Shown here: in pieces, positions 7,340 to 16,867 of the stretch
Numbering within the stretch: the stretch's first letter is position 1
Layout: the number at the start of each line of letters is the position of its first letter
Assembly: GCA_910574805.1 (NCBI GenBank)
Contig: CAJTCV010000008.1
Span: forward strand, 153,236 to 217,235
Length of the DNA stretch: 64,000 nt
Origin: Lachnospiraceae bacterium
Lineage (GTDB): Bacteria; Bacillota; Clostridia; Lachnospirales; Lachnospiraceae
Reading direction: 5' to 3'
Program-made: the position numbers and the translations under genes
Notes under the pieces: model-generated
Told to the model about the DNA's origin: nothing
Seen by the model: only the letters and a program-made list of their open reading frames with translations
Database searches by the model: none

Positions 7340-9772
7340 ATGAAAAAACAGATTCCATATATCGTTGCGCTTGCCTTTATGATCGCGGTGGCCGTTCTTG
7401 CGTTCCTGGACGGTCTGACCTGGAGCAGGGAGAGAATGAGGTCCGCGTATCTGGACGGGTGTATGCAGGGAGACCGGATCTATCTGGTGGAAAACATGGA
7501 GAGAGACGGAGTCCTCTATGTGATGGATTCCGACGGTGTGGTGGAAGAAGTCTCTCTGGCTTCCGAGGTGGAAAAGGGCAGTTTCTTTGTAAAGATTGAC
7601 TATGAAGACAGCCTCTACGGACTTCTGGTAAAGAGGGAGACCGAAGAAGCGGCGTCCTGGCGATATCGGATCGTGCAGTATGACGACCAGGGACGGATGA
7701 CGGAGAAGACGCCGGAATTCACCCTGCAGCAGCCGGGGATCGTGACCGGATTTACCGCGGAACCCAAAGGATTTTATCTGACGGCGGTGCTGGAAGACGG
7801 GGTGTCCGTCGGGGCTTATTATGTGGACAAAAAGGAACTGGGAAGCGAAGAAGAGGAGCCTGCCGCAAAGAAACTGTCGCAGATGGGCGGCGCGCCCTCC
7901 GGGCGTATGCTGGTCGAGGCCCGGTATGAGAAGGGGGAATTTCTTTACCGTCTGGATGACGGAAGCGGACTCGGGGACTTTCAGGTGGAGGAGAAGCTTC
8001 AGGCGGCCTTCTGGTACCGAAGTCTGTCCGTCGGACAGCTTATGAAGGTCCGTCAGGATAGGATGTTTCTCTATGGGGGCCTTCTGCTCTTTGGCTACGC
8101 GGTGCTGCTTTTGTTCCTGACTGTCCTTCGGAACCGCAGTCACACCGTCTATACGATCGCGGTGGTGGAGCTGGCCCTGTTGGTGATCACTCTTGCGGGT
8201 GCGGTGCAGGTGCCGCGGATACAGGAGAAAGCCAGAGAAGAGGAGGCCAGGCGGTTCGGTCGCTATTACGTCAGGGCTCTGACCGAAGAGATGGGAAACC
8301 CGGAGAGGTATCATCCGAAGGAAGCAAATTTTTACGAGGGAGAAGAGTATGAGACCCTGCGGGCGCAGCTGTCCCGGTTCGTCCGTCAGGATGACATCTC
8401 AGAGATTTTCGCGGATATCTGTCTGGTGAGCGGAAAAGACCACCGGGTTTTGGTCAGCGTCAGCGGCCGCAACGGACAGATGTTTGAGGAAATCTACGGA
8501 GTGGGAACGCGGAAACTGCTGGATAAGCTGACGAACGACGGCCGGGAGGGCAGTATGTTCATCGGCATCCAGGGGAGAACCCACCAGGTGATCGGAGTGG
8601 CGGCCTCAGAGGGATTGTCTCCGGAATATCTGATGCTGGGAATCACCCGGCAGGAGGATGGATTCCGCTCCCCCTTCCGGAGTCTGGTATCGCCGTTTCT
8701 TTACGCGGGGCTTGTGTTCCTGGTCGGCAGCGCGGTCAGTATCTGGCTGCTGCTTTTACAGGGCAGGGAGCTAAAACACTTGGCGGCAGCCATGCAGATG
8801 CTGGCAAGTGGCGAGACCGAGATTAAAAAAGAAGCCGTCCACGGAAAAGATGTGGACTTTATGTGGAACAGCCTGATGGAGACAAGGAAGACCATCAGCC
8901 GAATCAACTATACAAAGTATCAGATCTTTGAGTCGTGCTACCGCTTTGCGCCCAAGAATATCGAAAAGATACTGGGTAAGGATTCCATCACGGAAGTAGG
9001 CAGCGGAGACATGGTGCTGCTGCATGGGACCGTGGCGGTCATCTCCTCCGACCGGGCGGAGGGCAGCGGTCAGGCAGTCGCAGAGCAAATCAGCAGCTTT
9101 GTATCCCTGATCGAACAGCACCAGGAGCGAAGCGGCGGCTTCTTTGTGTCCGGAGATTGCAGTCTGGATACGATGAAGGTGCTGTTTCTGGAAGCTTCCA
9201 GAGACACCATAGAGTTCGGCGTCTCTCTGATTCAGGGATTTCTGGAACAGGATCAGAAGGTTTTGCAGAACCGGAGAGCGGGAATTCTGCTGCACTATTC
9301 CCAGTACATGTACGGGGTGGCGGGCACCAGGAAGCACAGCATTCCCTACCTGTTGTCCAGAGAACTGGAGGAACTGGAGCGGTATGCCAGATGGTTTCAG
9401 ACTTTAAATCTTCATCTGGTGATCACGGAGAGCGTCAAGAGCAGAGAACATCTGGACAGTCCGCTGCGCTATCTTGGTTATCTGCTCATCACAGGCACGA
9501 AGGAGCGGATTCGTCTGTACGAGGTGCTGGACGCCTGTCCTCTTCGGGAAGGCAGGAGCAAAGCCCAGACGGATGCCCGGTTCCAGAAGGGAATCCACCT
9601 GTTTTATCAGCATGATTTTTATCTGGCAAGAAGCGCATTTAACGAGGTGCTCCGGGAGAATCCGGAGGATTCCATGGCCACCTGGTATCTGTTCACCTGT
9701 GAAAAATACCTGAATGAAGCAAATATTCAGGGCGACATCTGCAGGCTCTGCCCGGACGATGCAGAATTATAA
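7340..9772 (+). CDS. Multi-pass membrane protein with degenerate nucleotide-cyclase-like domain and TPR tail
   Basis: 810 residues. Helix 1 (~6-26) is followed by an extracytoplasmic beta-rich domain (~30-235). Helices 2 and 3 lie at ~238-262 and ~270-292, then a second outside domain (~295-450), helix 4 (~453-476) and a HAMP-like linker. A domain at ~525-720 resembles class III cyclases: the order of strands fits, and AGILLHYSQYMYGVAGT resembles the dimer-interface region. The paired metal Asp residues and the transition-state Asn/Arg are not evident, so it is probably a binding or scaffold domain. The C-terminal ~65 residues (RFQKGIHLFYQHDFYLARSA) form a TPR pair. Topology suggests a sensor that reads the cell surface and signals inward. 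It lies in the membrane block ahead of the particle genes. Confidence 0.55.
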   Translation: MKKQIPYIVALAFMIAVAVLAFLDGLTWSRERMRSAYLDGCMQGDRIYLVENMERDGVLYVMDSDGVVEEVSLASEVEKGSFFVKIDYEDSLYGLLVKRETEEAASWRYRIVQYDDQGRMTEKTPEFTLQQPGIVTGFTAEPKGFYLTAVLEDGVSVGAYYVDKKELGSEEEEPAAKKLSQMGGAPSGRMLVEARYEKGEFLYRLDDGSGLGDFQVEEKLQAAFWYRSLSVGQLMKVRQDRMFLYGGLLLFGYAVLLLFLTVLRNRSHTVYTIAVVELALLVITLAGAVQVPRIQEKAREEEARRFGRYYVRALTEEMGNPERYHPKEANFYEGEEYETLRAQLSRFVRQDDISEIFADICLVSGKDHRVLVSVSGRNGQMFEEIYGVGTRKLLDKLTNDGREGSMFIGIQGRTHQVIGVAASEGLSPEYLMLGITRQEDGFRSPFRSLVSPFLYAGLVFLVGSAVSIWLLLLQGRELKHLAAAMQMLASGETEIKKEAVHGKDVDFMWNSLMETRKTISRINYTKYQIFESCYRFAPKNIEKILGKDSITEVGSGDMVLLHGTVAVISSDRAEGSGQAVAEQISSFVSLIEQHQERSGGFFVSGDCSLDTMKVLFLEASRDTIEFGVSLIQGFLEQDQKVLQNRRAGILLHYSQYMYGVAGTRKHSIPYLLSRELEELERYARWFQTLNLHLVITESVKSREHLDSPLRYLGYLLITGTKERIRLYEVLDACPLREGRSKAQTDARFQKGIHLFYQHDFYLARSAFNEVLRENPEDSMATWYLFTCEKYLNEANIQGDICRLCPDDAEL

Positions 9773-9778
9773 TCAAAA

Positions 9779-9886
9779 AACAGCATCTGACCGACCGAAG
9801 CCCCGGAAGGATTTTATGAAGCCGAAGGCGGCAGAAAATGCTTCCAGATAGGGGGGCGTAGGGAGTGTCGGATGTGGAACTATAAT
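9779..9886 (+). repeat. Palindromic intergenic element, copy A (GCATC...GATGC family)
   Basis: Starts AACAGCATCTG and ends GGATGTGGAACTATAAT. Inner stems are GCCCC with GGGGGC, and GGAAGgATTTT with AAAATgCTTCC, the latter with one central mismatch. The most diverged full-length copy. It fills most of the gap before the MORN gene. Confidence 0.75.
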
Positions 9887-9903
9887 AAGAAAGGGGGATG
9901 AGG

Positions 9904-11127
9904 ATGGGCGATAATCTGTTCAAAGTTCTGATCACATCGGCCAAGGCGAAGGTGACGCCGCTTGTGACGAAGATCAAGCTCTGGACCAGCTGGAACTTTA
10001 TCCGCACCCGGCTGATCACCAGAATCCGGGATTTCTTCACCTCTCTTTTCAACGTCAGGCCCCGGCACAAAAAGGATTATTACGAGATGTTCGGCTGGCT
10101 GGTCAGCCGGCGGCTGGCCATCGCCCTGATGGTGGCGGTGGGCGTATTCAGTCTCTATTATCTGTTCAGCGTCCATTCGATCCTTCCCTCCGCGAAGACG
10201 GAAGGGGTAAAGACCTACGATTATGATTCCATCCTGCTCCGATTTGCGAAAGAGAAGGTCCGCATCCTAGGGAAATCCGGCTATCTGGCCTACGAGGGGC
10301 AGGTGGAAAACGGAAGCGTTACCGGGTACGGAACCTTGTATAATCCCCAGGGAGTCGTGGTGTATCAGGGCAATTTCGATAAAAACCAGTATCAGGGCAG
10401 CGGCACCCGTTATTACGACAGCGGAATCACCATGTATGTGGGAGAATTCGAACAGAATTTATTTCATGGAAGCGGAAAATTATATCGGGAAAGCGGAAGT
10501 CTTGCCTATGACGGAGAGTTTTCCCTTGGGAAGAGAGAAGGGGAGGGCAGACTGTACGATTCCGGAGGAAATTTGATCTACACCGGCAGCTTTGCCCACG
10601 ACGCGCTTTTATACAGCGCGCTGCTTGGAAAAAAAGTGTCGGAGGTCTCCGAAGCCTATAAGGGAACGCGGACCCTTTACGAAGGCGGTCAGGACTTCGT
10701 GGTGGTTCTGGAAGACATCGGAGCCATGTATCTGGGAGCGGCGGAGACCGATACCCTGAACGGCGAGCGGACGGTGGAGCAGGTGCTGGTCTTACAGGAT
10801 TCCTTCCAGGGGGGAGGGGTCGTCTGCACCGATATCCCTGAATTGAGAGAATACTTTGGAACGGAAGATTACGCGGGCAACGCCTCCGTCACCCTTCTGG
10901 AGGCCGTAGCCGTGGGCCGGGCGGTTTCCAGAGGAACGGGCATCGGATTTCGGCGGGAAGTGGAGATGGAGGTCACCTCGGAATATGAAGATTATTATCA
11001 GGTGGAGGGCTACGACGAGAACTATACGGTCTATCTGTACTCCTTCCACAAAGACGGGCTGATCTATAACTTTGTCTGCCAGAACAAAGAAGAAGGATTC
11101 TCCTTCTATACCATCGAGCCGATGTAG
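9904..11127 (+). CDS. Membrane-anchored MORN-repeat protein
   Basis: 407 residues from the ATG at 9904, chosen because the AAGGGGG site (9891-9897) is 6 bases upstream; an in-frame ATG at 9898 directly abuts that site. A basic cytoplasmic N-terminus (~1-75) is followed by one membrane helix (LAIALMVAVGVFSLYYLF, ~77-95). About five MORN-type beta-hairpin repeats follow at ~125-240, with the pattern Y.G....G..G.G..Y (for example YQGNFDKNQYQGSGTRYYD). A ~160-residue C-terminal domain is unassigned. MORN arrays commonly bind membranes or partner proteins. It lies between palindromic elements A and B/C and belongs to the membrane block of the cluster. Confidence 0.65.
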   Translation: MGDNLFKVLITSAKAKVTPLVTKIKLWTSWNFIRTRLITRIRDFFTSLFNVRPRHKKDYYEMFGWLVSRRLAIALMVAVGVFSLYYLFSVHSILPSAKTEGVKTYDYDSILLRFAKEKVRILGKSGYLAYEGQVENGSVTGYGTLYNPQGVVVYQGNFDKNQYQGSGTRYYDSGITMYVGEFEQNLFHGSGKLYRESGSLAYDGEFSLGKREGEGRLYDSGGNLIYTGSFAHDALLYSALLGKKVSEVSEAYKGTRTLYEGGQDFVVVLEDIGAMYLGAAETDTLNGERTVEQVLVLQDSFQGGGVVCTDIPELREYFGTEDYAGNASVTLLEAVAVGRAVSRGTGIGFRREVEMEVTSEYEDYYQVEGYDENYTVYLYSFHKDGLIYNFVCQNKEEGFSFYTIEPM

Positions 11128-11146
11128 TGTCAAATAACCTATAAAA

Positions 11147-11251
11147 AACAGCATCTGACCGAAAGCAGCCCCGGAAGGATTTTACGGAACAAAGTGAGGG
11201 AAAATTCTTCCAGATACTGGGGCGAAGTGAGGGCAGATGCGGGACTCAAAT
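11147..11251 (+). repeat. Palindromic intergenic element, copy B
   Basis: 105 bases: AACAGCATCTG at the left, GCAGATGCGGGACTCAAAT at the right. GCATCTG pairs with CAGATGC. Inner stem GGAAGgATTTT pairs with AAAATtCTTCC, flanked by CCCC and GGGG. Repeated almost exactly 111 bases downstream (copy C). Confidence 0.85.
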
Positions 11252-11257
11252 AAGAAA

Positions 11258-11362
11258 AACAGCATCTGACCGAAAGCAGCCCCGGAAGGATTTTACGGAA
11301 CGAAGTGAGGAAAAATTCTTCCAGACACTGGGGCGAAGTGAGGGCAGATGCGGGACTCAAAT
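11258..11362 (+). repeat. Palindromic intergenic element, copy C
   Basis: 105 bases, near-identical to copy B with a few substitutions (for example AACAAAG to AACGAAG, and ATACTGG to ACACTGG). Tandem arrangement with six spacer bases. Its right end is directly followed by the ribosome binding site of the TolC-like gene. Confidence 0.85.
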
Positions 11363-11377
11363 CGAGGAGGCGGCGTC

Positions 11378-13420
11378 ATGAGAAAGAGGAATGGACGCGG
11401 CAGAGGGCTGATTCTTCTCCTACTGCTGTCAATTCTGGGAGGAATGGTCTCCGGCATGAACGTACAGGCAGAAGAAGGTCTGCTGCTGACCCTGGATGCG
11501 GCGAAAAAGAACGGCGTGGCCAACAGTCCTAAGCTGGAAAAGCTGGAGAGTGAACGAAATGTAAAAGAAGTGTCTCTTAGACAGGCGGTCAAGTCCATCA
11601 AAGTTAAAAAAAAGAATATGTCCACCTTTCGCTGGTCTCCCCTTCTGTCTTTTAAATTTCCGGAGAAACCGGACCTGTCGGAGGCGTTCGAGTTCGAGTT
11701 TAAACCCATTCAGATCCAGGCCCAGATCGATACAGTCAATCATAAGATGACGGATCAGATACTGGAAGTGTATGAGGCGGTCTCCAACCTGTATGTGGAC
11801 ATCGTGATTCTGCAGGACAAGATCGCTTTTGAGGAGGAACGCCTGGAGGTCATGAACTTTACATTTCTGAAAAACCGCGCCGGACTGGTGACCGGGCAGA
11901 CGGCAGAGAAGGATGTGGAGGCCATGGAGCGATCCTTAAAGGCGCTGAATGATCAGATCGCGTCAGACCAGAGAAATCTGAATGCAGACAAGAAAAAGCT
12001 GTCGGAGATGATCGGGATGGACGTGACCACCGGATATCGATTCGAGAATCCTTTCGTATCTTCACGGATCGATCGGAGTAGCTTGAACGACCTGATCCAG
12101 TATACGCTGGATCATGATGAGAATTATTATGAGGTCTCCCTGAACGCGGCCACAAGCCTGATTTCGCTTCGAACGAATTACCGGTTGATGGAGGGGCAGT
12201 ACGGCGGCAAAATGTCGTATATCTCCGATTTTGTGAATCAGGCGATTGCGGGCCAGAAGATCAGCCAGAAGGCGTTTAAAAATCAGTATGAAGAATTCTT
12301 AAAAGCCATTGATGAACCATGGCAGGGAAATGTCCGGATTCTGTTTATCCGGATTCCAAAGGAATGGTTCAAAGGTCAGATCTCCGGCATCCGCTATGTG
12401 GAGGATGAGCCGTACGCCTTATATGAGGCGGCGTTGGAGTATCAGGACGCGCTTCTGGAAAAGCAGAACGAGGAGCGGTCCTTAAGGCAGCAGGTGGAAG
12501 AGAGCTTCAACAATCTGGTCAGCATGCGGAATGCCTATGACACCCTGGCGGAGCAGGTGAAGGAGGCGGAGAAAAGCCTTCGCGCCGAGGCGGCGCTGAA
12601 CCGGCTGGGGGAACTGACCTACGAAGAATACAGCACTTCCCTGGCTTCCTATGAGGAGACGCAGAATGAGATGTATGAAGCGCTGGGCGCCTACTCCCAG
12701 GCGCTGTATTCCTTTGACCGGCTCACCTGCGGGGGCGTGACCGCTCTTCTTCAAGGGACGGGGGCGGATCTGAACGCGGGAAGCGGCGGAGAGAGCTATG
12801 TGGACGAGGAGTACGCAGGCGGCGCGTATTACTATATAGAACCGATCATCGACCAGCAGGAATTCCGGGTTGGCGTGAGCATTCCGTCAGATTTCCAGCT
12901 GGAGGTCACTCATTTTGAACTCTGGTGCGATCAGATCCAGATCGGGGCCCGCACGGAGATTGGCAGCACCATCCGGCATCTGGGTCTGTCCGTGGATCAA
13001 GTGTCTGAAGTAAAGCTTCGGTTCTACAACGGCGGCGAGTTCGTAGACGACTGCGTGATCGATCCCGAGGTTTACAGCGGTCCCATAACGCTTGTAAAAG
13101 ACTATCGGATTTTGGAGCAGGAAGGGACGCGGATCGGAACCTATACGGTGGAGAGCTATCCGGCGACGGGGATGACGGGGATCATTCTCTTGCCGGACCC
13201 GTCGGAAGGGATCGGCTATTACCGGATTCGGAATCAGGAGGGAAGCTGTCTGTTGGGAGACGCACTGCTGCCCATAGAGACAGAGTTTCGCCACCTTTCG
13301 CTGGTGCAAGAGGGGATGGAGGAGCTGACTATCGAATTTTTCGGTACAGATTCCGGGCTTTTATACACCGGGTATTTTGAGACCGGCAGTCAGACACTGA
13401 TAAAAGAGGAACTGGAGTAA
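11378..13420 (+). CDS. Secreted TolC-like coiled-coil protein
   Basis: 680 residues from the ATG at 11378, 7 bases after GAGGAGG. An in-frame ATG at 11348 lies inside palindromic element C and is unlikely. A signal peptide (basic MRKRNGRGRG, then LILLLLLSILGGMVSG, likely cleavage after VQA) is followed by two long helical hairpins (~35-240 and ~355-455). Their alternating charged/hydrophobic pattern (LTLDAAKKNGVANSPKLEKL; EEYSTSLASYEETQNEMYEA) is the TolC/outer-membrane-efflux repeat. The last ~190 residues are beta-rich and unassigned. TolC-fold proteins in single-membrane Firmicutes are thought to work at the cell envelope without an outer membrane. Within this cluster it may form a passage or brace through the wall. 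Confidence 0.6.
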   Translation: MRKRNGRGRGLILLLLLSILGGMVSGMNVQAEEGLLLTLDAAKKNGVANSPKLEKLESERNVKEVSLRQAVKSIKVKKKNMSTFRWSPLLSFKFPEKPDLSEAFEFEFKPIQIQAQIDTVNHKMTDQILEVYEAVSNLYVDIVILQDKIAFEEERLEVMNFTFLKNRAGLVTGQTAEKDVEAMERSLKALNDQIASDQRNLNADKKKLSEMIGMDVTTGYRFENPFVSSRIDRSSLNDLIQYTLDHDENYYEVSLNAATSLISLRTNYRLMEGQYGGKMSYISDFVNQAIAGQKISQKAFKNQYEEFLKAIDEPWQGNVRILFIRIPKEWFKGQISGIRYVEDEPYALYEAALEYQDALLEKQNEERSLRQQVEESFNNLVSMRNAYDTLAEQVKEAEKSLRAEAALNRLGELTYEEYSTSLASYEETQNEMYEALGAYSQALYSFDRLTCGGVTALLQGTGADLNAGSGGESYVDEEYAGGAYYYIEPIIDQQEFRVGVSIPSDFQLEVTHFELWCDQIQIGARTEIGSTIRHLGLSVDQVSEVKLRFYNGGEFVDDCVIDPEVYSGPITLVKDYRILEQEGTRIGTYTVESYPATGMTGIILLPDPSEGIGYYRIRNQEGSCLLGDALLPIETEFRHLSLVQEGMEELTIEFFGTDSGLLYTGYFETGSQTLIKEELE

Positions 13421-13475
13421 CTGTTCAGCACAGGACGAAGCACTTGTTGCTGAGGCCGTAAGAACATGATTCAGG
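13417..13475 (+). repeat. Left half of the GTAACTGTTCAG palindromic element (copy H1)
   Basis: Begins GTAACTGTTCAGCACAGG, so the TAA stop of the TolC-like gene lies inside it. It matches the first ~55 bases of the full element at 18022-18154 but lacks the right half. CAGCA and TGCTG within it can form a small hairpin just ahead of the next ribosome binding site. Confidence 0.7.
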
Positions 13476-13482
13476 AGGAAAC

Positions 13483-16266
13483 ATGAAGAAGAGTAAGAAG
13501 ATTCTGGCAGGCTGCATTTTGATGTGGTTTTTGTGTCAGCAGGCAGTTGCAGGAAAGATCTTTGACGAGTCCGTGGCGGTTCCTTACGAGACTTTTCGGG
13601 CATCCCATACGGTGGAAGACGCCACATTGTTCATCGGCACCTATCTGATTCATGTGCAGGCTCTGACCGATGAATTGTACGAAAAAGCCAAGGAGAGCGC
13701 TTCGGATTCCAGTCAGATGAATATTTATTACAAATCGGAGCTGGCATCCGGCGCCTGGATGGACATCACCGACGCAGGCGGACTCTCAGATCTCGCGGGA
13801 CAGGGAACGGTGGTGGAGGAAAGCGAGATCTTTCCGCTGTGGGTGACCTGCTATACCGGTTCCGACGGCATCACCAGAGATGCCAGAGACGATCATGTGA
13901 TTGATATTTTCAGCGAGCCGTCTCCCTATGACCTTTACAGCCTGGCGGAGCTGGAGCCCATCAAGATTCAGTACAGTAATGTGTTTTCCCCGGAAAGTGA
14001 GGGGGTGGACCGTTATTATTATAAGAAGCTTCGGGATTTTTTCAGTCTGGATCTGCAGAACGAGATCACGCAGGAATGTGATCTTCAGCTTCTGGGGCTT
14101 AAGGGCTGTTATGAGAGCCTTCGCGCTTCCGGGAAAAATGAGCTGGCAGAGATTGTCAGCAAGCTGATGAGCAGGATAGATTCCAGGAGAAGGGCGGAGA
14201 TCTTCTCCAGACTGTCCCAGGTGGACGGCAACGAACTGAGCGTCCTGCAGGATATCTGTTCCGGATCACAGTTTTATAAAAAGAAAGACAGTGAGGAGGA
14301 CGAGGAAAACGAGGATGGGGAAGACCAGGAAGAAGAGGAAGAGGAAGATGACGACGACTATGACGGAAAGCAGTTTGTGGAGAATTCCGCAGTTATAGAC
14401 GCCATCGGCACGGCGATCCAGAATTGCCAGGAGAGCTATATCAAGCATGCCGGAAATGTGCTCACAGAAGGCGACACGGTTCTTAAGAACGCAGAGTATG
14501 AGAAAAGCATGGCGGCGGTGGAGATGGCGCAGGGAGGCTATGGAAGCGGGATGGAAGCGCTGCTTGTGGAACTTACCCATCTGTATCACCTGGAGGAGGA
14601 CGTGGTGGCGGATGCCGACGCGGAGCTTTCACTGCTGGACAACGAGCTGCTAAGTCAGGCGGACCTGAAATACGCGCAGCTGCTGACCGAAGGAGCCGGA
14701 AGCGCTTATCAGACAGCGGCGGCGAACGGTTCCAGCCAATCGGTGAAAAATCAGGTGCTGGAAGATCAGAAGGCGAAGACCGACGCGGCGAGGCTGGAGC
14801 TTCAATATCTTTTGCAGTCGAAATCCAAGCGGCAGCCTTCCGGGGAAGCAGCGGCCTTTCTCTATCAGAGGATCGAGCACGCGGAAGCACTCTATGGGCA
14901 GATTAAGGAGGATGACTATCAGTCGAAGGCAAGAGAAAGCATCGACGCGCATATTCTCTGGCTGAAAGAACTGGCCCGCTCTGTTGAGGAGGAAGACGAG
15001 ACTTTGGAATCTAACCTGCAGAGGCTGGAGAAGAAGAAGACCGGGCTTTTAGAGGAACAGACCAAAGCCATGGACCAGAATGATCTGAGTACGGTGAAAA
15101 AATATGATGTCCTGATTGAGCAGGTGGACCGGGAGATCGAGGCCGAGGAGCAGAGGCTTCAGGCGATTCTCACAAGCGCCTCCAGTTCTGCGGCGGAAAA
15201 AGCGAGGGCGGCGAACCAGACGGGCGAAAGTTCTGTGTTGAACAATATTAACCAGATCAAAGACGCGGTGCTTCTGGAGATTGCTGAGGGAAATACAGAG
15301 AATCAGGAAAGCATCATGAAAAAACTTAACGCCTTGTCTGCCCTGGGAGCGGAGAGCGCCATCGCGGAGATCTGGGACAAGATGCGCGCCTCCGGCAACG
15401 ACTTTCAGGAGGCGGAGAAGCAGGCGGAGCAGGCCATCCTGGACAGCCGGGAAAGCAGTTTTCATGACCGGTACGGCGGCGCGGGCGGTACCGGAGGCGG
15501 TGGAAGCGGCGGGGCGCAGGCCGGAGGAGAGACCGGCGCAGGCACGGATACCTCACCCGGGGGAAGCCCGGGAGGAAACGCTTCCGGCGGAGCCGGAACG
15601 TCGACGGGCACAGGTAGCGGCGGAGCAGGGACCGGTGCAGGCACGGACGGCAGCGGAGCCGGGACAGCGGCAGGCACAGGTGGCGGAGCCGGAACAGCGG
15701 CAGACGGCGGCAGCGCCGGCGAAGAAGACCCGGCGGCTTTGGTCGAGGATGCCCTGGGAGCGCCTTTTGACGAACTGAATGACCGCCAACAGGCGGCGGC
15801 AGTGACGGTCCTTCACCGTATGGGACAGTCCGGGAATCAGCGAGCGGCGCAGACGGCGGACACCTGGCTGAATATGTGCGTCCGGGAGGGAAACCGGTAT
15901 GTGTTCCAAAAGCTGAAAAGGGAGGCGGAAGAATACCTTCCGCTGCCGCTGATTGCTTCCTGCACCGGACACCGCTATGTGTACAGTGACTCCAGGACGG
16001 AGGTGACGCTGTCGAAGAAGCTTTCGGTCTGCCGTTTCCAGGTGTATCGGGATGAGGTGCAGCTTTTGGACGGCGTGACCGAGAAGCTTTCCGGGGCTGT
16101 GAAGGCCCAGGGCGACTGTCCCTATCTGTCAGAGGAAGATGCCCGGCAGTATTTTGACTGTGAAGCCGAGTACATCGATGGGACGGAGTACGGGATCTGT
16201 CTGGGACCGAAGGAGAGCCGCCTTGTAACATCCATCGAAGAGACGATCAGGGAAGGGAGGAATTGA
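13483..16266 (+). CDS. Large secreted helical protein with acidic and Gly-rich tracts
   Basis: 927 residues. Signal peptide MKKSKKILAGCILMWFLCQQ followed by AVA. Residues ~30-260 form a mixed domain. A strongly acidic run (14287-14370; Glu/Asp stretches) then separates it from ~350 residues of coiled coil (~295-660). A Gly/Ala/Thr/Ser-rich linker (15470-15720, ~85 residues) leads to a final domain (~750-927) resembling the stalk-like N-terminal domain of copper amine oxidases seen in many Firmicutes wall proteins (YSDSRTEVTLSKKL, then YLSEEDARQYFDCEAEYIDG). No sortase motif or membrane anchor. It ends one base before the tail-terminator gene, so it is co-transcribed with the particle genes. 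It may be an envelope component of the injection machine or a wall-spanning sleeve; function unknown. Confidence 0.55.
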   Translation: MKKSKKILAGCILMWFLCQQAVAGKIFDESVAVPYETFRASHTVEDATLFIGTYLIHVQALTDELYEKAKESASDSSQMNIYYKSELASGAWMDITDAGGLSDLAGQGTVVEESEIFPLWVTCYTGSDGITRDARDDHVIDIFSEPSPYDLYSLAELEPIKIQYSNVFSPESEGVDRYYYKKLRDFFSLDLQNEITQECDLQLLGLKGCYESLRASGKNELAEIVSKLMSRIDSRRRAEIFSRLSQVDGNELSVLQDICSGSQFYKKKDSEEDEENEDGEDQEEEEEEDDDDYDGKQFVENSAVIDAIGTAIQNCQESYIKHAGNVLTEGDTVLKNAEYEKSMAAVEMAQGGYGSGMEALLVELTHLYHLEEDVVADADAELSLLDNELLSQADLKYAQLLTEGAGSAYQTAAANGSSQSVKNQVLEDQKAKTDAARLELQYLLQSKSKRQPSGEAAAFLYQRIEHAEALYGQIKEDDYQSKARESIDAHILWLKELARSVEEEDETLESNLQRLEKKKTGLLEEQTKAMDQNDLSTVKKYDVLIEQVDREIEAEEQRLQAILTSASSSAAEKARAANQTGESSVLNNINQIKDAVLLEIAEGNTENQESIMKKLNALSALGAESAIAEIWDKMRASGNDFQEAEKQAEQAILDSRESSFHDRYGGAGGTGGGGSGGAQAGGETGAGTDTSPGGSPGGNASGGAGTSTGTGSGGAGTGAGTDGSGAGTAAGTGGGAGTAADGGSAGEEDPAALVEDALGAPFDELNDRQQAAAVTVLHRMGQSGNQRAAQTADTWLNMCVREGNRYVFQKLKREAEEYLPLPLIASCTGHRYVYSDSRTEVTLSKKLSVCRFQVYRDEVQLLDGVTEKLSGAVKAQGDCPYLSEEDARQYFDCEAEYIDGTEYGICLGPKESRLVTSIEETIREGRN

Positions 16267-16267
16267 T

Positions 16268-16864
16268 ATGGCAGATTATCCGATTATTGCAGATGTCAGT
16301 TCCTACATCGTCCGGACGCTTCGTCAGAAGATGTGTCCGGAGCCCATCCCGTCTCCGAATAATATAGAGATCTCTTCCCCGGCGGATCAGGATGTGGATT
16401 ATATCCTGGGCCTGTATCTGTACGATATCCGGGAAGAGAGCGATGTGACCCAGCAGCCCTTTATCCAGAAGGGCCGGGTACAGCTGCAAAGACCGCCAAG
16501 ACCATATGGTCTGTACTATATGGTATTTATCAACGGCTCCTCCCAGATGGGGTTAAAGGCGCCGGATATACAGAAGATCATCGGAAGAGTGGCACAGATT
16601 GTCAACGACAACAGTTCCGTTCTGCCCAATCAGCTGCAGTCCTGGCTGGACACCCAGGAACCTCCCATTGTACTGTCTCAGGCGAAGATAAGTTTGGAGG
16701 AGAAGGTTCGGGTGTGGCAGGCGATCAACAAGCCGTATCAGATCAGTCTGTTTTATAAGGCGGCGCCTGTATTTTTGTCCAGCGAAGTGGTGATCAACAC
16801 GCCCCGCGTGGTGGATGCCAGTTTTGGACTGCATCTTACAGGAGAGGAAGGAGGGGATGGGTAG
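16268..16864 (+). CDS. Injection-system tail terminator / Pvc16-type protein (DUF4255)
   Basis: 198 residues, cytoplasmic. The opening (IIADVSSYIVRTLRQKMCP), the central DYILGLYLYDIRE and the PRPYGLYYMVF strand are hallmarks of the Pvc16 N-terminal (DUF4255) family. Known members (Afp16/Pvc16) cap the tube and sheath and set particle length. Full length for the N-terminal domain; the longer C-terminal extension of some members is absent. It starts one base after the previous stop and overlaps no other gene. Its presence is one of the best markers that this is an eCIS rather than a phage tail or R-type bacteriocin. Confidence 0.88.
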   Translation: MADYPIIADVSSYIVRTLRQKMCPEPIPSPNNIEISSPADQDVDYILGLYLYDIREESDVTQQPFIQKGRVQLQRPPRPYGLYYMVFINGSSQMGLKAPDIQKIIGRVAQIVNDNSSVLPNQLQSWLDTQEPPIVLSQAKISLEEKVRVWQAINKPYQISLFYKAAPVFLSSEVVINTPRVVDASFGLHLTGEEGGDG

Positions 16865-16867
16865 CAG

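Noticed and set aside
15326..16231. Pro/Arg-rich open frame on the minus strand
   Set aside because: Complement of the Gly/Ala-rich linker of the secreted protein; low-complexity artefact.
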